64,000 bases of DNA from Bacillota bacterium (GTDB lineage Bacteria; Bacillota; Clostridia; Oscillospirales; Oscillospiraceae). A model generated the notes under the pieces. That model did not search any database. It had not been told where the DNA came from and saw only the letters and a list, made by a program, of their open reading frames with translations. Of this stretch, positions 36,650-45,457 are shown one piece after another (position 1 is the stretch's first letter; the number at the start of each line of letters is the position of its first letter). The stretch is from the NCBI GenBank assembly GCA_028719885.1, contig JAQYLT010000049.1, positions 1 through 64,000 of the forward strand, in the 5' to 3' direction. The translations under genes were made by a program, and so were the position numbers.

Positions 36650-37240
36650 ATGTTAACAAGACTGCACAAACCCTCTATTGGCAAGCGGGTGCTGAAAACC
36701 TGCCTCTCCGCGCTGATTGTGGCGCTGTTTTACGACTATGTGCTGGGAGGCCGGAATCCCTGCTTCGCCTGCATCGGCGCGGTTTACGGCATGGGCAGCA
36801 GCTTTAAAGAGGGCTTCCAGAACGGCTTCAACCGATTCGTAGGCACGCTTCTCGGCGGCCTGCTGGTCATTCCCTTTTACTGGCTCTGCCTCAACGCTCC
36901 GGAGGTAATTCCCTGGATTCCCTCGGAATTCTACATGGTGGCAGGCTTATTCTGCGTCATGGCTCTGAATCTGGCCTTCGGCGCCACCAACGCCATCCAG
37001 CCCGGCACCGTGGTCTACTTTGTGGTGATGTACACCCAGCCGGAGCACAGCTACGTCAGCTACACCATCGCCCGCATCATCGACACCGGCGTGGGCGCGG
37101 CGGTGAGCCTGGCTTTCTCCGCCCTGTTCCCCAGCGGCCCGGACAAATCCGGCATCAGCATCCGGGAGGCCTTCCGCCACTGGGCCCACCAGGCCGACGG
37201 CCACGTGGCCCGGCACGCAGCAAACCGGGAGAAGAAATAA
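36650..37240 (+). CDS. FUSC-like (aromatic acid exporter-type) membrane protein
   Basis: A 196-residue protein with five or six membrane helices, resembling the N-terminal membrane half of FUSC/DUF939 exporters (LKTCLSALIVALFYDY; CIGAVYGMGSSFKEGFQNG; FVGTLLGGLLVIPFYWL). The large cytosolic C-terminal domain of longer members is missing; only a short basic tail follows. It may work as an oligomer. The start at 36650 follows GGAAAGAAG. It is transcribed from its own promoter, divergently from the DUF1576 gene. Confidence 0.85.
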   Translation: MLTRLHKPSIGKRVLKTCLSALIVALFYDYVLGGRNPCFACIGAVYGMGSSFKEGFQNGFNRFVGTLLGGLLVIPFYWLCLNAPEVIPWIPSEFYMVAGLFCVMALNLAFGATNAIQPGTVVYFVVMYTQPEHSYVSYTIARIIDTGVGAAVSLAFSALFPSGPDKSGISIREAFRHWAHQADGHVARHAANREKK

Positions 37241-37290
37241 CCGGATGCAGGCTTGGGCAAGGCCGTAAATTGGAATTTGTACAGGAGATT

Positions 37291-37437
37291 CGTAGGGAAC
37301 GGATTTATCCGTTCCGCCCGGTAACGTTTTCATGGGGTGCACCTTGGATGGAAAAATGTTAAAAAAGGAACCCGTTACCATCCAACGAAACACGGATGTT
37401 TACCCACCTTTCGGAACGGATAAATCCGTTCCCTACG
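37291..37437. repeat. palindromic repeat unit R9
   Basis: Two CGGAT-type cores at 37291 (+) and 37412 (-), span 147 bp. Boundary tags AAATTGGAATTTG (37267) and CAAATTCCAATTTA (37472) flank it on both sides, so this is the cleanest full copy. Confidence 0.96.
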
Positions 37438-37584
37438 CAAACACCGGAAAGTACACCATTCAACGTACTGCCAAATTCCAATTTACCTGCCTGTCGAAAA
37501 AGCCAATTACCATTCTCTTTTTCTGTTCTGAATAAGAATTCATTTGGGCTGCCCCACGTCAAGCGGGACAGCCCTTTTGGTTGC

Positions 37585-38457
37585 TCAGGCTTTTTCCGCA
37601 GCCTCCACCACATGCTTCATCAGCACGGAGGTGGTCACGCTGCCCACGCCGCCGGGGACAGGGGTGATGGCCTCCACAATGGGCTCCACCTCATCGAAAA
37701 CGGCATCGCCGGACATGCCGCCCTTGCCCTTGGAGGTGATCTTCTCGGGGTTCCAGTTCATAGAAACATCGATGACCACCTGGCCGGGCCGGACATAGTC
37801 GGCAGTCAGGGAGTTCAGCACACCGGCAGCGGACACGATGATATCCGCCTTCTTGCAGATTTCAGCGGTATTCACGGTCTTGGTGTGGCAGATGGTGACG
37901 GTGGCGTTCTTCTGCATCAGCATCATGGCAGCGGGCTTGCCCACCACCAGGGAGCGGCCGATGACAACGGCGTTCTTGCCCTTGCAGTCGATGCCGTAGT
38001 AGTCCAGAATTTCCATGCAGGCGGCGGGGGTGCAGGGGGCATAGCCCAGGTCCAGTCCCTCAAACACGCCGGCATTGGACATGTGGGTCATGCAGTCCAC
38101 ATCCTTCTTGGGGTCCAGCCGGTTGCAGATTTCGTTCTGGTCCGCCTTCAGATGCTTGGGCAGGGGCCGGAACATGAGCACACCGTGGACAGAAGCATCG
38201 GCGTTCACCTCGTCGACAACGGCGAGCACCTGCTCCTTGGTGGCATCCTCGGGCAGGATGTAATTCTTCACGGTAACGCCCACCAGCTCTGCCCGCTTGG
38301 TGGCGCCCTTTTCGTAGCTCAGGTCGGAGGGGTTCTCACCCACGCGGATGATGCCCAGGGTGGGGACAACGCCCTTTTCCCGCAGGGCAGCAGTTCTCTC
38401 TTGCAGATTGGCATTCAGGGCATCGGTTACTTCCTTGCCCAGCAGCTGTTTGGCCAT
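37585..38457 (-). CDS. folD: methylenetetrahydrofolate dehydrogenase/cyclohydrolase
   Basis: Interconverts methylene-, methenyl- and formyl-tetrahydrofolate with NAD(P). The 290 residues show YEKGATKRAELVGV (catalytic Tyr and Lys) near residue 50, the MFRPLPKH loop, the PCTPAACMEIL segment and the nucleotide-site motif VIGRSLVVGKPAAMML. GAGGAAAA lies upstream of the ATG at 38457. It sits with fchA and fhs on the same strand, all enzymes of the folate methyl branch. fchA could make its cyclohydrolase half redundant. Confidence 0.96.
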   Translation of the reverse strand: MAKQLLGKEVTDALNANLQERTAALREKGVVPTLGIIRVGENPSDLSYEKGATKRAELVGVTVKNYILPEDATKEQVLAVVDEVNADASVHGVLMFRPLPKHLKADQNEICNRLDPKKDVDCMTHMSNAGVFEGLDLGYAPCTPAACMEILDYYGIDCKGKNAVVIGRSLVVGKPAAMMLMQKNATVTICHTKTVNTAEICKKADIIVSAAGVLNSLTADYVRPGQVVIDVSMNWNPEKITSKGKGGMSGDAVFDEVEPIVEAITPVPGGVGSVTTSVLMKHVVEAAEKA

Positions 38458-38502
38458 AGTTGTTTTCCTCCAGTTCTTTGATGGAAATAAGACGTCCATC
38501 CC

Positions 38503-38540
38503 ATATCTTGTATTTTGTATCTCGTATCTAATATTTTTTG
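38503..38540. repeat. TATCT-type microsatellite near folD
   Basis: Words ATATCTTGTATTTTG and TATCTCGTATCTAATATTT, like the tracts at 24350 and 42383; it lies just before the R10 boundary. Confidence 0.7.
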
Positions 38541-38585
38541 TGATTATCGGCTTTGCTCAGCAAATTAGGATTTTCAGAGATATTT

Positions 38586-38733
38586 CGTAGGGAACGGATT
38601 TATCCGTTCCGCCCGGTAACGTTTTTATGGGGTGCACGTTGAATGGAAAAATGTTGGAAAAAGGAACCCGTTACCATCCAACGAACCATTGATGTTGACT
38701 GACGTTTCGGAACGGATAAATCCGTTCCCTACG
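38586..38733. repeat. palindromic repeat unit R10
   Basis: Two CGGAT-type cores at 38586 (+) and 38708 (-), span 148 bp. Outer sequences ATCGGCTTTGCTCAGC (38546) and GCTGAGTGAAACCGAT (38766) form a further inverted pair outside the core unit. Confidence 0.95.
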
Positions 38734-38797
38734 AACACATACTGACAAATTCCAATTTGACAACAAGCTGAGTGAAACCGATATGCACATATCTTTT

Positions 38798-39418
38798 TTA
38801 CTGGCCGAAGCCCGCCTTCACGGTATTGAAGATCGCGTCGGCCTTGGCGCAGTAGGTATTCAGCATACCGTTTGCCTTGGCGTTCATTCCCTCGGCAACG
38901 TCCCGGTTTTTCAGGCTCTTGGTGTTGATGAACACATTCAAGGAAGCAGCCTGCAAAGCGGCCTTGCAGCAAACAGCGCCGCAGCCCGCGTCGGAAACCG
39001 CCAGGCGGCTGCCCTTGGCGGCGAAAACTTCGATGTAGTCGATGGCCTGGCAGCACAGCTCCATGATGTGCATGGGAACGCCGCAGGCGGTGATGGTGGC
39101 CTCCTCCAGAATGGCATCCCGGTTGGGATCATCCTTGGGAATGCCGTAGGCCTTGGCCAGGGGAACGAAGCCCTTGTCGTCGGCCTCCACCTGGTCCAGC
39201 AGTTCCTTTTGCAGCGCGTCGCATTTCTTTTTCAGGTCGATGATCTCGGCCTCCACGTCGGCATATTTCTTTTTGCCCACGGTCAAAGAGCCAACCATGT
39301 TGCCCAGAGCGGTGCCGATGGCGCCAACCAGAGCAGCTGCGCCGCCGCCGCCAGGAGCGGGTGCATTGGACGCCAGTACCTCCACAAAGCTGCGGCAGGA
39401 TTCCATTGTCATATCCAT
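38798..39418 (-). CDS. fchA: methenyltetrahydrofolate cyclohydrolase (FTCD/FchA-like)
   Basis: A 206-residue helical enzyme of the formiminotransferase-cyclodeaminase family: residues 5-50 (SCRSFVEVLASNAPAPGGGG, AALVGAIGTALGNMVG) and FVPLAKAYGIPKDDP are typical. In acetogens and purinolytic clostridia it cyclises or opens formyl/methenyl-THF. The genomic setting between folD and fhs supports this over a histidine-degradation role. The Gly-rich AAALVGAIGT segment is in place, so the protein looks intact. Confidence 0.93.
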   Translation of the reverse strand: MDMTMESCRSFVEVLASNAPAPGGGGAAALVGAIGTALGNMVGSLTVGKKKYADVEAEIIDLKKKCDALQKELLDQVEADDKGFVPLAKAYGIPKDDPNRDAILEEATITACGVPMHIMELCCQAIDYIEVFAAKGSRLAVSDAGCGAVCCKAALQAASLNVFINTKSLKNRDVAEGMNAKANGMLNTYCAKADAIFNTVKAGFGQ

Positions 39419-39443
39419 AGGGATTCTCTCCTTTTGTTATGAT

Positions 39444-39479
39444 AGAAAAGGACAGGCGGCGGTGGCCGCCTGTCCTAGA
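39444..39479 (-). terminator. terminator after fhs
   Basis: Arms AGGACAGGCGG and CCGCCTGTCCT, then TTTTCTATC on the minus strand. It lies between fhs and fchA, so fhs transcripts are at least partly ended before fchA. Confidence 0.85.
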
Positions 39480-39498
39480 GGTGCAGGGGGTATATGTC

Positions 39499-41175
39499 TT
39501 AGAACAGACCGGAAATCTTGCCGTTCTCGTCCACGTCGATGCGCTCGGCGGCGGGAACCTTGGGCAGGCCGGGCATGGTCATGATCTCACCGGTGAGGGC
39601 AACCAGGAAGCCGGCGCCGGCAGAGACCTTCACGTTACGCACCGTGACGGTGAAGCCGGTGGGTGCGCCCAGCTTGGTCTGATCGTCGGTGAAGGAATAC
39701 TGAGTCTTGGCCATGCAGATGGGCATCTTGTCGTAGCCCAGCTCGGTCAGAGTCTTGATCTGCTTCTCGGCATTGGCGGTGAAGTTCACGCCGTCGCCAT
39801 GGTAGATCTTCTTGACAATGGCCTCGATCTTCTCCTTGATGGACAGGTCCAGATCGTAGGAGAAAGTGAAATCATTGGGCTGGTCGCACAGGCGGACAAC
39901 CTCGTTGGCTAGGGCAATGCCGCCCTCGCCGCCCTTGCCCCAAACCTCGGACAGAGCAACGTTGACGCCCAGCTCCTTGCACTTCTTCTCAACCAGAGCC
40001 AGCTCGGCCTCGGTGTCCTGGGGGAAGCGGTTGATGGCAACCACGCAGGGCAGCTTGTAGACCTGGGTGATGTTCTCCACGTGACGCAGCAGGTTGGGCA
40101 GGCCCTTTTCCAGAGCCTCCAGGTTCTCATTGCCGGTTTCGGCCTTGGGCACGCCGCCGTTGTACTTCAGAGCACGGACGGTAGCAACCAGAACCACGCA
40201 GTTGGGCTTCAGGCCGGCCATGCGGCACTTGATGTCCAGGAACTTCTCAGCGCCCAGGTCAGCACCGAAGCCAGCCTCGGTGATGGTGTAGTCACTGAGC
40301 TTCAGGGCCACCTTGGTAGCGGTGACGGAGTTGCAGCCGTGGGCGATGTTGGCGAAAGGACCGCCATGTACGAAGGCAGGAGTGTGCTCCAGAGTCTGAA
40401 CCAGGTTGGGCTTCAGGGCGTCCTTCAGCAGGGCAGCCATAGCGCCCTGGGCGTTCAGGTCACCGGCGGTGACGGGCTTGCCGTCCCGGGTGTAGGCGAC
40501 AACCAGGCGGGCCAGGCGGGCCTTCAGGTCGTTGACGTCGGAAGCCAGGCACAGAACAGCCATGACCTCAGAAGCCACGGTGATGTCGTAGCCGTCTTCA
40601 CGGGGCATACCGTTGGTCTTGCCGCCCAGGCCGTCCACCACGAAGCGGAGCTGACGGTCGTTCATGTCCACGCAGCGGCGCCAGACGATCTGGCGGGGGT
40701 CGATGTTCAGAGCGTTGCCCTGATAGATATGGTTATCGAGCATGGCAGCCAGCAGGTTGTTGGCAGCGCCGATGGCATGGAAGTCACCGGTGAAGTGCAG
40801 GTTGATGTCCTCCATGGGGACGACCTGTGCGTAGCCGCCGCCGGCAGCGCCGCCCTTAACGCCGAACACGGGGCCCAGGGAGGGCTCACGCAGGGCAACC
40901 AGGACGTTCTTGCCGATCTTACGCATGCCGTCGGCCAGACCGACGGTGGTAGTGGTCTTACCCTCGCCAGCGGGGGTGGGGTTGATGGCGGTAACCAGAA
41001 CCAGCTTACCGTTGGGCTTGTCGGCCATATCCTTGAGGATATTGTAGTCGACCTTGGCCTTGTACTTGCCGTACTGCTCCAGATACTTCTCGTCCACACC
41101 GGCGGTCTTGGCGATCTCGGTGATGGGGAGCATTACGGACTCCTGTGCGATCTCGATGTCAGATTTGAATCCCAT
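39499..41175 (-). CDS. fhs: formate--tetrahydrofolate ligase
   Basis: Uses ATP to join formate to tetrahydrofolate, the entry reaction of the methyl branch. The 558 residues include the P-loop [13 protein letters not shown] near residue 66, the [18 protein letters not shown] motif and the C-terminal [10 protein letters not shown] segment of the family. I start it at the ATG of 41175, 9 nt after AAGGAGA; the earlier ATG at 41184 would overlap that site. A roughly 130-nt leader carries two similar hairpins that may regulate it. Confidence 0.97.
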   Translation of the reverse strand: MGFKSDIEIAQESVMLPITEIAKTAGVDEKYLEQYGKYKAKVDYNILKDMADKPNGKLVLVTAINPTPAGEGKTTTTVGLADGMRKIGKNVLVALREPSLGPVFGVKGGAAGGGYAQVVPMEDINLHFTGDFHAIGAANNLLAAMLDNHIYQGNALNIDPRQIVWRRCVDMNDRQLRFVVDGLGGKTNGMPREDGYDITVASEVMAVLCLASDVNDLKARLARLVVAYTRDGKPVTAGDLNAQGAMAALLKDALKPNLVQTLEHTPAFVHGGPFANIAHGCNSVTATKVALKLSDYTITEAGFGADLGAEKFLDIKCRMAGLKPNCVVLVATVRALKYNGGVPKAETGNENLEALEKGLPNLLRHVENITQVYKLPCVVAINRFPQDTEAELALVEKKCKELGVNVALSEVWGKGGEGGIALANEVVRLCDQPNDFTFSYDLDLSIKEKIEAIVKKIYHGDGVNFTANAEKQIKTLTELGYDKMPICMAKTQYSFTDDQTKLGAPTGFTVTVRNVKVSAGAGFLVALTGEIMTMPGLPKVPAAERIDVDENGKISGLF

Positions 41176-41205
41176 GTTAATCATTCTCCTTGTATTTTGT
41201 AGTCG

Positions 41206-41276
41206 GCGCCCTGCCGTTGGAATGGCTCAGGCACATACAGGACTTATGCGGATGGCCGTTGGAGTGGCTTACCGCA
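41206..41276 (-). promoter_or_regulatory. tandem-hairpin leader of fhs, possible cis-regulatory RNA
   Basis: Two successive stems (41247-41276, then 41206-41234 in transcript order) share an inner GCC-A(C/T)TCCAAC-GGC stem-loop, an internal bulge, and an outer stem. Outer stems differ (TGCGG/CCGCA versus GTGCC/GGGCGC with a bulge) while the inner loop sequence is kept. No match to a riboswitch class I know. A further hairpin (41287-41306, ATCGGTACTCACGTACCGAT) lies at the transcript start. Confidence 0.6.
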
Positions 41277-41309
41277 CGAGTGGTATATCGGTACTCACGT
41301 ACCGATAAT

Positions 41310-41338
41310 AGGATACCACCATCTGCCAGCGTTGTCAA
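41310..41338 (-). promoter_or_regulatory. promoter of fhs
   Basis: TTGACA, 17-bp spacer, TATCCT on the minus strand, upstream of the hairpin leader. Confidence 0.75.
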
Positions 41339-41394
41339 GATATTTCGTAGGAATTTGTAACTTACTGGAAAGTTTTTTTCGCCGGAAATCCGGG

Positions 41395-41423
41395 TTGCTA
41401 TTTTGGAGGAAATATGGTAAAAT
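41395..41423 (+). promoter_or_regulatory. promoter of rubrerythrin
   Basis: TTGCTA, 17-bp spacer, TAAAAT on the plus strand, 63 bp before the ATG at 41486. Confidence 0.75.
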
Positions 41424-41485
41424 AAGAGTATCAGTCCATGCCCCCGGGGCTGCCCGGGGAGCCCTATTCAGGAGGTTATTTCATT

Positions 41486-42025
41486 ATGGCTAATCAGTAC
41501 GCAGGCACCAAAACCGAGCAGAATCTGTGGGAGGCCTTTGCCGGCGAATCCCAGGCAAGAAACAAGTACACCTATTTTGCTTCCGTGGCCAAAAAGGCCG
41601 GCTACGAGCAGATTGCCGCATTGTTCCTGGCCACCGCCGAGAACGAGAAGGAGCATGCAAAGCTCTGGTTCAAGGAGCTGAGCCAGCTGGGCACCACCGA
41701 GGAAAATCTGCTCCACGCCGCCGAGGGCGAGAACGCCGAGTGGACGGACATGTATGAGCGGATGGCCAAGGACGCCGAGGCCGAGGGCTTCAACGAGCTG
41801 GCCGCCAAATTCCGGGGCGTGGCCGCCATCGAAAAGAGCCACGAGGAGCGCTACCGTGCCCTGCTGAACAACGTGGAAACCAAGCAGGTGTTTGAGAAGT
41901 CCGGCGTCCAGGTTTGGGAGTGCCGCAACTGCGGTCACATCGTGGTGGGCACCAAGGCTCCCGAAGTCTGCCCCGTGTGCAACCATCCCCAGGCCTATTT
42001 TGAAGTGAGAAAAGAGAACTATTAA
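41486..42025 (+). CDS. rbr: rubrerythrin
   Basis: A 179-residue non-haem iron protein that reduces hydrogen peroxide in anaerobes. The four-helix diiron domain has [28 protein letters not shown] (Glu-X2-His) and [13 protein letters not shown]. The C-terminal rubredoxin-like iron site is CRNCGH...CPVCNH. AGGAGG lies before the ATG at 41486; the longer frame to 41438 has none. Single gene with promoter and terminator. It probably protects oxygen-sensitive enzymes such as those of the acetyl-CoA pathway. Confidence 0.97.
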   Translation: MANQYAGTKTEQNLWEAFAGESQARNKYTYFASVAKKAGYEQIAALFLATAENEKEHAKLWFKELSQLGTTEENLLHAAEGENAEWTDMYERMAKDAEAEGFNELAAKFRGVAAIEKSHEERYRALLNNVETKQVFEKSGVQVWECRNCGHIVVGTKAPEVCPVCNHPQAYFEVRKENY

Positions 42026-42036
42026 TAAGACGCAGA

Positions 42037-42071
42037 AGCTCCCCCGGTCACGCAAACCGGGGGAGTTTTTT
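42037..42071 (+). terminator. terminator of rubrerythrin
   Basis: Arms CTCCCCCGG and CCGGGGGAG, 9-nt loop, then TTTTTT. Confidence 0.93.
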
Positions 42072-42100
42072 ATCAGATCATGGGGCGTTTACCGAATTTT

Positions 42101-42369
42101 CGTAGGGAATGCATTTATGCATTCCGTCTGGGTAATGGTTTTGCGCCGGTGCCTTGAATGAGAAAATGTTGGTGCTTTTCGTAGGGCGGGGGCTTGCCCC
42201 CGCCGAAATGTATCGATTTGGGAGCGTTTATGTTGAATGAAAGTCGTTCAAACCCGGGACCAAGCAGCGGGGGTAAGCCATAAGCCCTACGGTGTAGATG
42301 GACTATTTCCTGTTCAACGAACTGCGGATGTTCATCAGCCTTTCGGAACGGATAAATCCGTTCCCTACG
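42101..42369. repeat. palindromic repeat cluster R11 with GC-rich core
   Basis: A TGCAT core at 42101 (+), a GC-rich replacement core GGCGGGGGCTTGCCCCCGCC at 42185-42204 in the same CGTAG context, and a CGGAT core at 42344 (-). The 42180-42369 unit is about 190 bp, 40 bp longer than normal. A damaged mirror of the GC-rich arm (AGCCCTACGG) lies near 42287. Confidence 0.92.
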
Positions 42370-42382
42370 CACACGACTGGCT

Positions 42383-42418
42383 GATATCTTATATCTCGTA
42401 TCTTATATCTTAATTAAC
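42383..42418. repeat. TATATCT-type microsatellite
   Basis: ATATCTTATATCTCGTATC and following copies, just after R11, like 24350 and 38503. Confidence 0.75.
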
Positions 42419-42492
42419 TTAACGCTCCTTATGCTGCTGAAAGCCGACAGTCCAAATTGATGACTGCCGAGGGAATCCGATCAGCACATTCA

Positions 42493-43896
42493 TCAATCCA
42501 CTGTGAGGATTCTGGTTTCTCCGGAGATCACCAGCTCTACGGAAGCAATATCGTCTATCTGGATGGCACTGTTCAGCATATAGATGCTGTCTCCATTCTC
42601 CAACGCTCTTTTGAAAAGCGTGTTGTCCGTCACCTCATCCTTTACAACGAAGTCCGTACCATCCGTCATATGAAATACAAGTTTTTTTGCACCAGCGCCT
42701 TCGTCTGCGTAGTGGGATGTTCTGATCTGAACACATAGAGAATTCACATAGATATCTCCCTGTCCAAAGGTTTTGTAGGGCAGGCTGCCGCCGTCAGGAA
42801 GAGATACACATATCATTTCATCCATGCGGGCCTGCTCATAGGCTCTCCGTGCCAGGAAATGATAAGCCGCAGCGGAGAGTTCATCCATGCGTCCGGCAAA
42901 CAGTTCTTCCACCAGTGCATCGCCCCAAAGGGAACGCAGTTTCTTGACTGCTTCGTCAGGTGTCAAGTCTTTTTCCAACTGGTCTGTCAGAGCTTGCAGC
43001 TCAATTGTTTCCTTGCTCATTCGTTCATCTGCATGAGCGGTATCATATTCCAGAGCGGCCAGATAGTAGTAGTCATCGTAGTCTCCGGTGTAGCCTCCGC
43101 CATATCCCAATTCTTTCATCTTGTCAGCTGCTTCCTGGACAGTTAGTTCTTCTTTCAGCCTTTGCCGGATAGCGGCAACTCCCTCTGTACGATTCTGCTC
43201 ATATTCTTCCAATCTGGCTTGTTCTTCAAAATCCGGGAAAGATACCAGTAAATTGGTTCCTGTGAACATGTCTGCACGGAAGTAATATGTGAATGCCAGT
43301 TGGGTGTCCGTTGTTTTTTCGGGTATCAAATACGCGCGGCCATATTGATTGAAGCGCAGGTAATTGCCGGAAAGCCCGCCAATTTCTCCATTATAACCCA
43401 CAAGCAGTTCTTCCGCCGATATGGGCTTCTCGTGCTCCAAAAGTAAGGTAATAAAACCACATTGGGTGTTGCTGTCATACACATAGGCATCCACCGTCAG
43501 CTTATAGCCATCGGTTTCCACAGTCTGTCCCACCGGGGATACCCACTGTTCCAGCTCCTGGGTCAGCGGCTGCTCAATGGGGCGCTTCTCGTAGCCCGGC
43601 TGCACCATGGAATTGGGCCAGGGCTTCTGCGGGTCGGAGACCAGGGCGGGCTCCTTTTGGTCGAAGCCGGTATTCTCTCCGTACAGTCCGGTAATCATAT
43701 CCGCCGGACTGTCGTAGAGGAAGAATGTCACAGCGGCATAGGCCGTTCCGATGAGCGCGGCGGTGATGGCTGCCGCAATCAGCAGCCGCCGGACAAGCCT
43801 TCCGCCGGAGCGGCGCTTTTTCTGTTCCTGCTCTGTCCGCTCCAGTCTTGCGCTCTCCAGTCCGCCAATGGCCAGAAATAATTTTTCCCCATTCAT
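42493..43896 (-). CDS. membrane anti-sigma-like protein (DUF4179-type)
   Basis: A 467-residue protein with a short cytosolic N-terminus (MNGEKLFLAIGGLESARLER), one membrane helix (about 38-60, RLLIAAAITAALIGTAYAAV) and a large outer domain of about 400 residues. Gene pairing with the ECF-type sigma factor (4-bp ATGA overlap) marks it as the probable anti-sigma factor or envelope sensor. The outer part begins like DUF4179 proteins; the rest is acidic and Tyr-rich with no family recognised. ATG 43896 chosen for the overlap and GGAGG. Confidence 0.83.
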   Translation of the reverse strand: MNGEKLFLAIGGLESARLERTEQEQKKRRSGGRLVRRLLIAAAITAALIGTAYAAVTFFLYDSPADMITGLYGENTGFDQKEPALVSDPQKPWPNSMVQPGYEKRPIEQPLTQELEQWVSPVGQTVETDGYKLTVDAYVYDSNTQCGFITLLLEHEKPISAEELLVGYNGEIGGLSGNYLRFNQYGRAYLIPEKTTDTQLAFTYYFRADMFTGTNLLVSFPDFEEQARLEEYEQNRTEGVAAIRQRLKEELTVQEAADKMKELGYGGGYTGDYDDYYYLAALEYDTAHADERMSKETIELQALTDQLEKDLTPDEAVKKLRSLWGDALVEELFAGRMDELSAAAYHFLARRAYEQARMDEMICVSLPDGGSLPYKTFGQGDIYVNSLCVQIRTSHYADEGAGAKKLVFHMTDGTDFVVKDEVTDNTLFKRALENGDSIYMLNSAIQIDDIASVELVISGETRILTVD

Positions 43897-44453
43897 ACTG
43901 TGTATCCCTCCTGAATCAGATACGATTTCAGCTTCTGCCGGGTGCGGCTCAGGCTTTTCAGCACCGCCGCCGGCTTCATACCATAGCGCAGGGCAATGGC
44001 CCCGGTGTCCTCCACAAAGAAATAGCGGCGGAGAAACACATTCTGTTCCCGTTCCGGCTGGGTGTCCAAAAAGCGGGCAATGGCCCTGGTCAATTCCTTG
44101 GCTTCCAGTTCCGCGCCCACATCCTGAGCGGTGCTGATGCACTCCTCCAATTCCTCCAGCACCAAAAACATCTGTCCGCCGCCCCGCTTTTGGGCATTCT
44201 GGCTGCGCCACCGGTCAAAGGCCAGATTTCGGGCGATTTTGGCCAGGAAAAGCCGCAGGCCCGCAGGTTTGTGAGGCGGGATGGACTGCCAGGCTTTCAG
44301 ATATGTATCGCTGACCGTTTCCTCCGCATCCTGCCGGCAGTTCAAAATCCGGTTTGCCAGTTGGAAACAGTAGCCGCCGTACTTTTCCTCCGTCCGGACC
44401 AGCGCCTGCTCGTCCCGGGCCAGATACAGCGCCACAATTTCATTGTCGTTCAT
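43893..44453 (-). CDS. ECF-like RNA polymerase sigma factor
   Basis: A 186-residue sigma-70 family protein. Region 2 covers about residues 5-75 (CRQDAEETVSDTYLKAWQSI; FLAKIARNLAFDRWR), region 4 about 120-180 (REQNVFLRRYFFVEDTGAIA, LRYGMKPAAVLKSLSRTRQK). It should direct transcription of an envelope-related regulon under control of the downstream anti-sigma protein. The ATG at 44453 follows GGAGG; the frame further up runs only through repeat DNA. No clear promoter seen. Its target sequence cannot be told from here. Confidence 0.92.
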   Translation of the reverse strand: MNDNEIVALYLARDEQALVRTEEKYGGYCFQLANRILNCRQDAEETVSDTYLKAWQSIPPHKPAGLRLFLAKIARNLAFDRWRSQNAQKRGGGQMFLVLEELEECISTAQDVGAELEAKELTRAIARFLDTQPEREQNVFLRRYFFVEDTGAIALRYGMKPAAVLKSLSRTRQKLKSYLIQEGYTV

Positions 44454-44539
44454 AGGGGTTCCTCCGTTTCGTGCAGCATAAAAGGCCTTTTCGGTTATGG
44501 CCTTACTCAGCTTTATTGTGCTTTTGTTAACGAACAATT

Positions 44540-44847
44540 CGTAGGGAATGCATTTATGCATTCCGCCTGGGTAATGGTTTTGCGCCGGTGCGTTGAATGG
44601 GAAAATGTTGATTCTTTTCGTAGGGAATGCATTTATGCATTCCACGTCGGCAACGTTTTTAACGAGGTATGTTGAATGGATAATTGTTGGAAAAAAATTG
44701 GAACCCGTAACCATCCAACGAACTACGGTGTTCACCGACGTTTCGGAACGGATAAATCCGTTCCCTACGCACACGCCGGAAAGTGTACCATTCAACATAC
44801 CGCCCAAAAATCGTTACCTATCGGAACGCATAAATGCGTTCCCTACG
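44540..44847. repeat. palindromic repeat cluster R12 (four cores, nested)
   Basis: Cores at 44540 (+), 44619 (+), 44744 (-) and 44822 (-). The inner pair spans 151 bp and the outer cores sit 78-79 bp outside, as in R2. The last core is the CGCAT/ATGCG version. Confidence 0.94.
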
Positions 44848-44959
44848 AAAATTCGGTAAACGTTCCTTATGCTGCTTTAAGCTGATAACCTGAAAGGCCT
44901 TTATCCTATAAGACGGAAACGGCCGCCGTGTTCTGACAGAAATACAGAAAAAACCTCCA

Positions 44960-44990
44960 TAAAAAAGCAGCCCCATCAGGGAGCTGCTTT
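44960..44990 (-). terminator. terminator of the XpaC-TelA operon
   Basis: Arms AAAGCAGC and GCTGCTTT, then TTTTTTAT on the minus strand. Confidence 0.85.
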
Positions 44991-45013
44991 GGTGGTCATT
45001 AGACCCATTGTGT

Positions 45014-45448
45014 TTATTTGGCATTCCGATAGGAGATTGCAATGTGAGCCGGGGCGAAGAGGAGGGCGGCGATGGTCAGCAATACCGACCTGGTCATGAT
45101 TCCGCTGAACAAAAACAGAATCGACGGAAGGATGGACAGCGCCAGCGCCCGGAACATACTGCTTTTCCGGAAGCAGACAATCCAAACCAGGCAGTACAGC
45201 ACAACCAGCAGCGCATCTGTCACCAGGTAGACTGCAAATGCTTCATCAGACCACCAGCCGAACCAAGTGCCGGGAATGTTGAAAATCATGAATCCGAAGC
45301 AGCCGAATCTTCCAATCTGTTCAATAGCTTCCACAAAAGGATTGTGCCATCTGTTCTCAAACCCGTCTTTGCATTTCACTGCGAAGATGATGTTCGGAAT
45401 CAGAATAACCGCCATGAAAATCAGGCCAAAGACATTAAACCAGCCCAT
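45014..45448 (-). CDS. small multi-pass membrane protein
   Basis: A 144-residue protein with four hydrophobic helices (VFGLIFMAVILIPNIIFAV; FGFMIFNIPGTWFGWW; FAVYLVTDALLVVLYCLVWI; ILFLFSGIMTRSVLLTIAAL). No family recognised. It starts 9 bp after telA and ends before the operon terminator, so it belongs to the XpaC-TelA transcript and may assist that envelope-stress pair. Confidence 0.8.
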   Translation of the reverse strand: MGWFNVFGLIFMAVILIPNIIFAVKCKDGFENRWHNPFVEAIEQIGRFGCFGFMIFNIPGTWFGWWSDEAFAVYLVTDALLVVLYCLVWIVCFRKSSMFRALALSILPSILFLFSGIMTRSVLLTIAALLFAPAHIAISYRNAK

Positions 45449-45457
45449 CTTAACCCA

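Noticed and set aside
41206-41276. Mini-ykkC (guanidine-II), THF or ZTP riboswitch in the fhs leader
   Set aside because: The tandem hairpins do not close on ACGR tetraloops, and the conserved strings of the THF and ZTP classes are not present. Kept as an unidentified leader.
44454-44807. N-terminal extension of the sigma factor up to 44807
   Set aside because: The added residues are encoded by repeat cluster R12; the ATG at 44453 has GGAGG and a family-typical start.
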